Source of the DNA: Candidatus Segetimicrobium genomatis
GTDB taxonomy: Bacteria; Sysuimicrobiota; Sysuimicrobiia; Sysuimicrobiales; Segetimicrobiaceae
Length of the DNA: 5,176 nucleotides
Reading direction: 5' to 3'
Assembly (NCBI GenBank): GCA_005882445.1
Contig: VBAN01000131.1
Coordinates: forward strand, 1-5,176
Position 1 is the first letter of the stretch, and every line of letters begins with the position of its first letter. A program made the position numbers and the translations under genes. Below the pieces are notes generated by a model. The model saw nothing but the letters and a program-made list of their open reading frames with translations. It did no database searches and was not told the DNA's origin. Of the stretch, positions 1 to 5,176 are shown piece after piece.

Positions 1-1
1 C

Positions 2-178
2 ACGGCCTTGTGGGAGTCATTTGGGTTGGATCGCAGCGACGTCTTGCCCTACAAGCAGATTTGGTTCCCCGACGACATCCAAGAGAGCATCCAGCGCGAG
101 ATTGTTCGGCAAGTGTGGGTCGCGGCGTTTACGGAAGCCTCACGACTATCGGAGAATCTCTCTCGGTGTCGGAGATGA
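2..178 (+). CDS. C-terminal end of an unidentified protein (5' partial)
   Basis: The window opens inside an open frame of 58 codons ending in TGA at 176-178. I prefer this frame to the other two plus frames because its composition looks like a real soluble protein: mixed acidic, aromatic and aliphatic residues, with a stretch reading LPYKQIWFPDDIQESIQREI followed by an amphipathic, probably helical tail. The other frames here are rich in Arg, Pro, Ser and Gly, as is usual for shadow frames in GC-rich DNA. I do not recognise the family, and the start lies outside the window. It is convergent with the minus-strand block, with about 28 bases between its stop and the next stop codon (207-209). 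It could also be a gene remnant, since its neighbour on the right is one. Confidence 0.45.
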   Translation, partial: TALWESFGLDRSDVLPYKQIWFPDDIQESIQREIVRQVWVAAFTEASRLSENLSRCRR

Positions 179-206
179 GTTCGGTGGTCTTATCTCCTCG
201 GGGAGG

Positions 207-311
207 TTAGAAGAGGAACCGGCCCTTTTCCAGCACCGCCCGGCCATCCACATACACGGTCCCTTCCGCCCGCAAATCCTTGATGATGTCCCAGTGGACA
301 CATGGCGATGA
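207..311 (-). pseudogene. C-terminal remnant of an aminopeptidase T-like (M29/COG2309-type) protein
   Basis: The minus strand reads HWDIIKDLRAEGTVYVDG, then a short tail ending in GRFLF and a TAA stop at 207-209. From memory, this matches the extreme C-terminus of leucyl aminopeptidase/aminopeptidase T-like metalloproteins. These end with an HWD-(I/L/M)-(I/V)-x-DLR segment, then a beta-hairpin of the form (I/V)YVDGxxVxxxGRF. Members are usually well over 300 residues, whereas here only about 30 recognisable residues remain. Going upstream, the same frame meets the TAG stop of the FGGY kinase at 333-335 after a few Pro/Arg-rich residues, so there is no room for a start codon and catalytic domain. 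I infer that the gene once followed the kinase in the same direction and lost nearly all of its body by deletion. The family call rests on a short motif. That the piece is too short to function is clear. Confidence 0.5.
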
Positions 312-332
312 TTCCGGCCGTGCCCTCAGCGG

Positions 333-1728
333 CTACGGCGCTCCAAGCGTATGCAGGTCATCGCGAAGGGCCGGATACGCCCGGCGGTAGATGCCGTACA
401 GGCGGTCGTAGAGGGCGCCGGTCGAGCCGTCGGGCTCGATGACATGCGCAACCGGATTCCATGATCCGGTTTCGACCCCGGCCGTATCCGCGGCCATCTG
501 CGCGTCCCCGTAGGACGCGCCGACCGTAATGGCCGGGACAGACTGACGGAGGCGCGTGACGTCGCTGATGATCTGGGTCCACAGCGAGCCTCGAGTGCCG
601 CCGCCGACGGCGAACAGGCGCCGAGGCCGCCCCCCGGCCTCGGTGCGCCCGGGTGTGACGCAGGGTCAGCCCCATCCAGCAGCCGCGCGCCTGTGGATCG
701 AAGAGCGGCGTGCGCTCCCCGGCGAAAAACGGAAGGAGCACGAGGCCGCCGCTGCCGGGCGGGATGCGCTCGGCCGCCTCGACCAACGCAGGCACACCGC
801 TTTGCACCAGGTCGGCAAACCAGGTGGTAATCAACCCCGAGGTCGCCATTCCGGCGGCCACAGAATAGGTCGCCGGCGTGCGCCCGGTCGCCGCCCAGAG
901 TCCCGGATGAGGAGCGGGGGCGGCCACGGTCTGGATCAGGAACAGCGTCGAGCCGTACATCACCATCGTGTCGCCTACCTCACGGCATCCCGCGCTGTAG
1001 GCTTCGGCCAGCGCATCAATCGTGCCGGCGATCACCGGCGTTCCCTCCGGGAGTCCCGTGTCCGCGGCCGCCCCCGGGGTGACGCGCCCGACGACCTCGC
1101 CGGGCCAGGCGAGGCGCGGCCGACGCACTGCGGGGGCGATTTCATGCCAGGCCTCATCCCACCACGTCCGAGCTCGAAGGTCGTACAGTGGACTGCTGGT
1201 GCTCGCGGAATAGTGGTCGGCGACGTATTCGCCCGTGAGCCGGAACACCAGATAGCCCGACGCGAGAAACCACCGCCGGGTTTTCCCCCATGTCTCTGGC
1301 TCGTGGCGGCGAATCCATGCCAGTTTGGGACCGACCGCCTGGCTCGTCAGGCGGTTGCCGGCCACGTCCATCAGCGTCGCTTCTCCGAAGCGTGCCGTCA
1401 TTTCCCCGATCTCCACCGTCGCTCGTGTGTCGATCCCGTAAAGGATCGCCGGCCGCAGGGGCCGGCCGGCGTCGTCGGAGACGAGAAGGGTCGGGCCGAT
1501 GGCGCTCACGCCGACCGCTGTGATCGCGGAGACACCCGCGGTCCCGAGCTCCCGAATGAGCGCGCAGGCTTCGCCCCACCATGTCGCATCCGCGTCGTGC
1601 TCGAACCATTCAGGTCTCGGCGTGGAGACCCCGTGACTCCGGGTTGCGCTCGCGACGACCTTCCCCGACGCCGAGACGAGCACGGCTTTGCTGCTCGACG
1701 TTCCGATGTCCACGCCCAGGAACATCAC
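333..1728 (-). pseudogene. FGGY-family carbohydrate kinase (xylulokinase-like), internal deletion and frameshift
   Basis: FGGY kinases phosphorylate sugars or polyols with ATP in the cytoplasm. The N-terminal actin-like domain begins GVDIGTSSSKA (residues 5-15), the phosphate-binding loop. The substrate-side motif GTIDALAEAYSAG (235-247) carries the probable catalytic Asp238. FFAGERTPLFDP and GLTLRHTR (334-360) open the second domain. The frame breaks after His362 (643-645). The C-terminus resumes one frame over, from about 641, with EAGGRPRRLFAVGGGTRGS and continues through GASYGDAQMA to a TAG stop at 333-335. Without the switch, the first frame runs on as Arg/Pro-rich nonsense to 358. Against E. 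coli XylB, about 21 residues are missing (the RAVLEG-helix region). Start: GTG at 1728 or, more likely, the adjacent ATG at 1725, with GAGG 7 bases upstream. The substrate cannot be told. The 145-base gap to the polymerase gene suggests a separate transcription unit; I see no clear promoter in it. Confidence 0.8.
617..649. repeat. GC-rich inverted repeat at the kinase frame break
   Basis: CCGAGGCCG (621-629) and CGGCCTCGG (635-643) form a perfect 9-bp stem around a five-C loop. The outer bases GGCG (617-620) and CGCC (646-649) add four more pairs across a two-base bulge. The right arm ends exactly where the FGGY kinase reading frame breaks (641-645). The hairpin is inside coding sequence and has no T-run, so a terminator is unlikely. 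It is best read as a deletion hot spot, a product of the deletion, or a spot prone to sequencing or assembly loss. Confidence 0.75.
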
Positions 1729-1873
1729 ACCGCCTCGCTCCGCAGCGCGTCACGTCCCTCCGGCGAGCCCCTGCTGTCCCCGCCCGCAGGCCAGAAATCC
1801 CGAGTCACGGCACGCGGGCCGGTGCGTTCTCACCGACGCGCGTTCGGAGACAAGTCCTGGGTGTAGTGAGCGC

Positions 1874-2788
1874 CTAATCATTGTCCTCCTGCACAGCCTT
1901 CATCGCGGGTCCGAGCGACTGGCGCTTCCGGAAGAACTCCTTCCAGGGGTCGGGTTCCGCCAGGCGCCTCGCAAAGGTCCCCAGGTTGAAGTTCGACGGC
2001 ACGAGCGCAGGGTTCACCTCGGACCAGTCGAGCGGGGTCGAGATGGGCGCCTTGGAGCGGCGCCGGACCGAGAACGGCGCGACCACCGTCTGCGCGAACC
2101 CGTTGCGGAACGGATCGAGGTACACACGGCCCCGCCGTTCCGCGATGTGCGCCTCAACCGTCAGGTCCTCGGGATAGGCCGCCGCGAGCCGCCGCCCAAG
2201 CGCTTCCGCGAACGTCAGGACCTCCTGAGCGTCCGGGCCGACACGAATGGGCACGAGCACGTGGAGCCCCCGGCTCCCGGACGTCTTCGGGAAAGAGACC
2301 AGCCCGAGCGCGGCCAGCGCGTCTTTGATCCGATGGCCGGCGCGGGCCGCATCGGCGAACTTCCCCGATCCCGGATCGACATCGAAGCAGACCCAGTCCG
2401 GCCGCTTCGGCGCCCGGGCGCGGCTCCCCCAAACGTGGACGGCGATGCATCCCAGGTTGACGAGTTCCAGTTGCGTCGTGGGGAGGCCGCCCACGACGTA
2501 GTTGGTCATCCCCGTCTTGTCTCGGATACGTTTCGTCGGGATCCCCGGCGGCATCCCCCGAGGCATTTCCCGTTGATAGAAGCATTCCCCCCGCATCCCG
2601 TCCGGGCATCGCTCGAGGGTCAGGAGGCGGTCCTTGACGTAGGGCAAGAGGTGCGGAAACACCTGGTCGTAGTAGTTCGCGAGGTCGAGCTTCGTATAGC
2701 CTTCGTCGGGCCAGAACACCTTGTCCGGGTGCGTGATGGCAAGCGGGAGCCCGCGGGCGTCTGCTTTGATGACTTCCGGCTTCGTCAT
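1874..2788 (-). CDS. ligD: LigD-type NHEJ polymerase/primase, stand-alone
   Basis: This 304-residue protein is a free-standing version of the LigD polymerase domain, an archaeo-eukaryotic primase-fold enzyme. It adds nucleotides, often ribonucleotides, at DNA double-strand breaks so that ends can be joined. The catalytic set is complete: CFDVDPG gives Asp136 and Asp138, TSGSRGLHVLVP (169-180) gives the Ser/Arg/His nucleotide-binding motif with His176, and RGRVYLDPFRNG supplies the third metal ligand Asp225. His118 lies in AVHVWGS. Spacing and length match the Mycobacterium tuberculosis polymerase domain (Asp137, Asp139, Asp227). The N-terminus (ITHPDKVFWPDEGYTKLDLANYY) is typical and supports the ATG at 2788. 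That ATG overlaps the upstream ligase stop as ATGA, so translation is probably coupled. There is no ligase or phosphoesterase domain in the polypeptide. The stop is TAG at 1874-1876. Confidence 0.95.
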   Translation of the reverse strand: MTKPEVIKADARGLPLAITHPDKVFWPDEGYTKLDLANYYDQVFPHLLPYVKDRLLTLERCPDGMRGECFYQREMPRGMPPGIPTKRIRDKTGMTNYVVGGLPTTQLELVNLGCIAVHVWGSRARAPKRPDWVCFDVDPGSGKFADAARAGHRIKDALAALGLVSFPKTSGSRGLHVLVPIRVGPDAQEVLTFAEALGRRLAAAYPEDLTVEAHIAERRGRVYLDPFRNGFAQTVVAPFSVRRRSKAPISTPLDWSEVNPALVPSNFNLGTFARRLAEPDPWKEFFRKRQSLGPAMKAVQEDND

Positions 2789-3657
2789 GCCGTTTCCGCG
2801 ACCGGCATCACGACATCCTCCGGCCGTTTATCGTCGCGCAGCCCGAGAAAAGCCGGTTGCCGCAGTTTTCGGTCCGCCGTCCACTCCTCGTAGGCGATCT
2901 GGGCGACAAGGCGCGGGGTCAGGTAGGTAGCGCCGCGCTCTCGTGGGGGGTCGGCGAGCGGCGGGGTCTTCCGCACCAGCGGCTGGAAGGCGCGAAAGAG
3001 CGCGCTATGATCGTACGCGGCGAGGAGGAGCGCCCCGAAGTATCTGCGGTTCCCGCTCGGCGGTGTGTAGCCGACGATCACGAATTCGTTTTCCTGGCGG
3101 ACTTTGAGCTTCAGCCACGCCGTGGAGCGTTTCTCGATATAGGGGGAGGACAGGTCCTTGGCCACGACCCCCTCGTAGCCTTTCTCCTTCGCCGCCCCGT
3201 AGGCGGCGAGCCCATTCTCGGCCAGGCGCCGCGCCACGAGGAGGCGGTTACTCTTGCCGATCGCCTTCTCGAGGGTCCTACGGCGGACGGTCAAGGGCTC
3301 CCGGCGCAGGTCGCCGCCGTCCCGGTAGAGGCAATCGAAGACCGCATAGGTGGGCTCGCCCCGGCCCTGCTGCAACAACTGGAAGCGGGAGACCCCTTGG
3401 TGATCGAAGACCAGCACCTCGCCGTCCAGCAGCAGCGTGCGCGACGGCAGCGAGGAGATGGCGGCGGTGATCTGCCCGAACCGTATGGTGTGGTCCTTCG
3501 CATTTCTCGATAGGAGCCGGACCCGCTCGCCTTCCTTATAAGCCAGGATGCGGTCGCCGTCGTATTTCTCCTCGTAGACCCATCCCGGCCTGTGGAAGGG
3601 GTCCTTCACCAGGGTGGCGAGCATCGGCTGCACGCGGAACGGGATCCGGTCGCTCAA
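2785..3657 (-). CDS. ligD: ATP-dependent DNA ligase, LigD ligase-domain type, OB-fold shortened
   Basis: This ligase would seal broken DNA ends with ATP and pair with the adjacent polymerase in NHEJ. The nucleotidyltransferase motifs are all present in its 290 residues: motif I EEKYDGDR with adenylated Lys31, motif III LLLDGEV (75-81), IIIa AVFD (105-108), IV EGVVAKD (162-168) and V WLKLK (181-185). The OB-fold ends normally with FLGLRDDKRPEDVV (270-283). In between, LLLAAYD (210-216) passes straight into HSALFRAFQPLVRKTPP. Relatives have about 18 more residues here, including AG(K/R)VGTG. The loss is in frame, so the gene stays open, but sealing activity may be altered. The start is TTG at 3657, overlapping the thioesterase stop as TTGA. 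An ATG at 3624 is possible but would cut into the conserved PMLATL. The protein has no polymerase or phosphoesterase domain, and no ku gene lies in the window. Confidence 0.93.
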   Translation of the reverse strand: MSDRIPFRVQPMLATLVKDPFHRPGWVYEEKYDGDRILAYKEGERVRLLSRNAKDHTIRFGQITAAISSLPSRTLLLDGEVLVFDHQGVSRFQLLQQGRGEPTYAVFDCLYRDGGDLRREPLTVRRRTLEKAIGKSNRLLVARRLAENGLAAYGAAKEKGYEGVVAKDLSSPYIEKRSTAWLKLKVRQENEFVIVGYTPPSGNRRYFGALLLAAYDHSALFRAFQPLVRKTPPLADPPRERGATYLTPRLVAQIAYEEWTADRKLRQPAFLGLRDDKRPEDVVMPVAETA

Positions 3658-4178
3658 TGGGCTCGGGCCCGCACATACCGCAGCCTTCCGGTCCGCCGGG
3701 CGGGCACGCCCGGTCGCCCGGCCGGCTCCGGCGTCAGCCCCGGCACCAGCTCACCTGTGACCTGGGTGGAGTGGCCACGGAAGAGGGCGATGATCTGGGC
3801 GTCCTGGTTGGTGATCGTCACGTCGTACACGCCCGATCGTCCGCCCCGGTGGCGCTCGACGGCTTCAGCGAAGAGGACGTCGCCCTCGCGCGCGGGCGCC
3901 AGAAAACTGATCGTGCAGTTGTTCGCCACCGTCACCCTGTTGTGCGAGTTGCAGGCGAACGCGAAGGCCGAGTCGGCGAGCGCAAAGATCATGCCGCCGT
4001 GGCAGATGAGATGGCCGTTGCACATCTTCGGGCGCACCGCCATGCGCATGGTCGCCCGGCCCGGGCCGACCCTGGTAATCGTCATGCCGAGCGCGCGGCT
4101 GGCCTTGTCCTGCGCCCACATGGCTTCGCGGGCAGCTTCGGCGATCTGCTGCGCCGTCGGGTTTTTCGTTGCCTTCAC
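3654..4178 (-). CDS. paaI: PaaI-family hotdog acyl-CoA thioesterase
   Basis: This 174-residue protein belongs to the hotdog-fold thioesterases related to E. coli PaaI, which hydrolyse (hydroxy)phenylacetyl-CoA type thioesters in the cytoplasm. The family signature is clear: NGHLICHGGMIFALAD (54-69) followed by SAFAFACNS, with Asp69 in the place of the PaaI active-site Asp61. CTISFLAPAREGDVL and SGVYDV also match PaaI, and IALFRGHS follows. About 25 residues of Arg/Pro-rich tail after VPGLTPEP exceed the usual length of about 140-150. The GTG at 4178 is chosen because the following AQQIAEAAREAMWAQDKASR fits the family's N-terminal helix. It has no strong ribosome binding site, and an ATG at 4121 is the alternative. 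No other phenylacetate genes are visible, so the substrate is unknown. The gene overlaps the ligase start by 4 bases. Confidence 0.9.
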   Translation of the reverse strand: MKATKNPTAQQIAEAAREAMWAQDKASRALGMTITRVGPGRATMRMAVRPKMCNGHLICHGGMIFALADSAFAFACNSHNRVTVANNCTISFLAPAREGDVLFAEAVERHRGGRSGVYDVTITNQDAQIIALFRGHSTQVTGELVPGLTPEPAGRPGVPARRTGRLRYVRARAH

Positions 4179-4239
4179 GTGATCGATTACACCGCGTCTG
4201 CGCTACATTGGCGCCCGGGGTGACACGAAGACGCCCGGC

Positions 4240-4482
4240 TCATCGGACATAGCCTTCCACCGTCTTCGCATCCCGCACCTTGGCGTCATCCGGATTGAGG
4301 CCGGCGGCCCTGCGGGCCTCGCGCTGGTGGAGCAGATCCCAGCACTGGTCCAGGATCACGTTGATCTGACGCAGCCGTTCGCGGTCCGCGTCCGTGGCTC
4401 CCCCCTGGGATTCCTTATGCCAGATCTGATGCTCCTCATTGGCCAGCTTATCGATCTGATGAAACAACGTTTTGTCGTCCAC
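4240..4482 (-). CDS. DUF2630 family protein
   Basis: This small, charged, cytoplasmic protein of 80 residues contains DDKTLFHQIDKLANEEHQIW, then GGATDADRERL, LDQCWDLLHQREARR and the ending DDAKVRDAKTVEGYVR. That order, and the closing VEGYV, match DUF2630, an uncharacterised helical family of about 80 residues. No catalytic motif or membrane segment is visible, and no function can be assigned. The frame stays open upstream to a TTG at 4617, but I place the start at the GTG at 4482. It is preceded by a strong ribosome binding site and gives the family's normal length. The 45 extra residues would have no recognisable content. It reads in the same direction as the thioesterase, 61 bases downstream, so it may be the first gene of that transcript. 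Confidence 0.9.
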   Translation of the reverse strand: MDDKTLFHQIDKLANEEHQIWHKESQGGATDADRERLRQINVILDQCWDLLHQREARRAAGLNPDDAKVRDAKTVEGYVR

Positions 4483-4488
4483 GATCTT

Positions 4489-4496
4489 CCCTCCCT
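4489..4496 (-). promoter_or_regulatory. Ribosome binding site deciding the DUF2630 start
   Basis: On the minus strand AGGGAGGG lies 6 bases before the GTG at 4482-4480. It contains GGAGG at good spacing, and no comparable site precedes the upstream TTG at 4617. It is the main reason for the short 80-residue gene model. Confidence 0.8.
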
Positions 4497-4801
4497 CGAG
4501 TGCGGCGTTTTGACCTTCTTGGGTCCCCGCCAACTGTTTAGGTGCGCTGTCACCCGTGCGCCGCCCGCTCAGAACGCTCCGCGCCTCCCTGGCGGTCACG
4601 GGGTGGTTGTCGTCCAATCAGAGGAACGAGGGCGAGGTACGGGTTCATTCCACGGCCAAACTCGTTCGCGGCCGGGAGCGTTGCCGGCGGCGACGATTGG
4701 GATTCCGATGCGTGCTTCGATCACCGTTCGTTCGCTGAGGGTGCGAGGTTGCACGTTGGGGCGTTTCCCCTATGCGCGTCCAGCCTTTACCCGATTCCTT
4801 C

Positions 4802-4816
4802 GGCGACTTTGTCGCT
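4802..4816. promoter_or_regulatory. Short palindrome upstream of the YVTN gene, possible operator
   Basis: GCGAC (4803-4807) and GTCGC (4811-4815) pair around TTT, with a G·T closing pair outside. The AT-rich run TATTGAATAGTGTTACAT follows directly. Its position, about 75 bases before the ATG at 4893, suits an operator or the 5' part of a leader. A T-run typical of a terminator is absent. This assignment is tentative. Confidence 0.25.
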
Positions 4817-4892
4817 ATTGAATAGTGTTACATCAGCCGGCTACGTGAGGGGATCACCGCAGACGATGTGAGAGGAAGTGGGGGGGGCGTCG

Positions 4893-5176
4893 ATGAGGGG
4901 ATTGAAGCTCACGCTGTGCCTGGTGGGAGTGGTGGTGCTTGCGGGAGCGGCGGGCGCGAGCGCGGCGCCGTTCGCGTACATCACGGACACCTGGAGCAAC
5001 GACCTGTATATTATCGACACCGCGACGAACACGGTGGTGACGACGGCGGCGGTGGGGGTGGACCCCTTCGGCGTGGCGGCGACCCCGGACGGGTCGCGCG
5101 TGTATGTGGCGAACTCCAGCGACAACACCGTATCGGTGATCGACACCGCCACGGACACGGTCTCCACAGTGCCGGT
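4893..5176 (+). CDS. Secreted YVTN-family beta-propeller repeat protein (3' partial)
   Basis: The first 94 residues are visible. A signal peptide starts MRGLKLTLC, has a hydrophobic core (LVGVVVLAG) and ends AGASA, with likely cleavage after Ala24. Two YVTN-type units follow. The first runs from AYITDTWSNDLYIIDTATN through PFGVAATPDGSR, and the second starts VYVANSSDNTVSVIDTATD and is cut by the window edge. VYVAN, VIDTATxTV and the PxGVAxTPDGSR turn are hallmarks of the 40-odd-residue repeat found in bacterial and archaeal surface or secreted propellers. These have binding or structural roles, and no specific ligand can be deduced. Complete members usually have 7 or more blades. The ATG is favoured because it opens a proper signal peptide. 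AGAGGAAG at 4871-4878 is rather far upstream, and a run of eight G (4880-4887) lies in between. The gene is divergent from the NHEJ operon, and no functional link is apparent. Confidence 0.9.
   Translation, partial: MRGLKLTLCLVGVVVLAGAAGASAAPFAYITDTWSNDLYIIDTATNTVVTTAAVGVDPFGVAATPDGSRVYVANSSDNTVSVIDTATDTVSTVP

Larger units (their letters stand above)
4483..4892. other. Divergent intergenic region without a recognisable gene
   Basis: These 410 bases separate the leftward operon from the rightward YVTN gene and must hold promoters for both. Open frames cross it on the plus strand, but their products are Arg/Ser/Pro/Gly-rich, have no recognisable motif and partly run antisense to the DUF2630 gene, so I do not call them. 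The right part, about 4800-4840, is the most AT-rich stretch of the region and contains a short palindrome. A likely promoter for the YVTN gene sits there, though I cannot name clean -35 and -10 boxes. I see no tRNA, riboswitch or CRISPR repeat. Confidence 0.6.

Noticed and set aside
192..207. Short hairpin CTCC-tcgg-GGAG between the convergent ends, considered as a bidirectional terminator
   Set aside because: The stem has only four firm pairs, and neither strand has a T-run after it.
556..1866. Long plus-strand open frame of 436 codons opposite the kinase
   Set aside because: It is fully antisense to a recognisable FGGY kinase. Its product is Arg/Gly/Pro-rich with no domain, which is the usual shadow of high-GC third positions.
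1688..2893. Plus-strand open frame of 401 codons opposite the polymerase
   Set aside because: It is antisense to the LigD-type polymerase, which has every catalytic residue. The plus-strand product shows no motif.
2857..3513. Plus-strand open frame of 218 codons opposite the ligase
   Set aside because: It is antisense to the ligase, and its composition reflects the complementary strand of coding sequence.
3592..4223. Two plus-strand open frames opposite the thioesterase
   Set aside because: Both overlap the clear PaaI-type gene on the minus strand and carry no recognisable features.
4212..4238. Direct repeat CGCCCGG twice, between the thioesterase start and the DUF2630 stop
   Set aside because: Seven bases of G/C are expected by chance in DNA of this composition, and no third copy or symmetry supports a binding site.
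4638..4655. GGTTCATTCC resembling a tRNA T-arm
   Set aside because: No acceptor stem, anticodon arm or D-arm can be folded around it on either strand.
4327..4871. Plus-strand open frames crossing the DUF2630 gene and the divergent intergenic region
   Set aside because: They are partly antisense to DUF2630, have no plausible ribosome binding site or motif, and are of low-complexity composition.

Overview
The window is GC-rich bacterial DNA with strongly G/C third codon positions and frequent GTG/TTG starts. The gene set fits a high-GC soil, sediment or metagenome-derived bacterium: a split non-homologous end-joining (NHEJ) LigD, a PaaI-type thioesterase, a DUF2630 protein and a YVTN-repeat secreted protein. 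Actinobacteriota, Chloroflexota, Rokubacteria-like or Sysuimicrobiota-like lineages are all possible. No feature here settles the phylum.

Layout. At the left edge is the C-terminal tail of an unidentified plus-strand gene (2-178). Everything from about 207 to 4482 lies on the minus strand and reads right to left: a DUF2630 protein (4482-4240), a PaaI-like hotdog thioesterase (4178-3654), a stand-alone ATP-dependent DNA ligase of LigD type (3657-2785), a stand-alone LigD-type polymerase/primase (2788-1874), a gap of 145 bases, an FGGY-family sugar kinase (1728-333), and a C-terminal scrap of an aminopeptidase-T-like protein (about 311-207). A divergent intergenic region of 410 bases (4483-4892) separates this block from a plus-strand gene that starts at 4893 and runs off the right edge. 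That gene encodes a secreted YVTN-family beta-propeller protein.

How the genes work together. Thioesterase, ligase and polymerase are joined by two 4-base stop/start overlaps (TTGA and ATGA), so they are very likely one translationally coupled operon. The ligase and polymerase together supply the end-processing and sealing activities of bacterial NHEJ. No phosphoesterase domain and no ku gene are visible. The thioesterase's link to repair is not evident from its sequence.

Oddities. Three of the minus-strand genes look cut. The FGGY kinase has lost about 21 residues and its frame at a point that coincides with a perfect 9-bp GC hairpin. The ligase lacks about 18 residues of its OB-fold, including the segment that normally reads AG(K/R)VGTG, but stays in frame. 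The aminopeptidase is reduced to about 30 residues. Either this locus is decaying by small deletions, or the assembly has dropped short segments. Reads across the junctions would tell.

I found no convincing new multi-gene system. The most worthwhile leads are the OB-fold-shortened ligase within the coupled thioesterase-ligase-polymerase operon, and the hairpin-associated kinase deletion.
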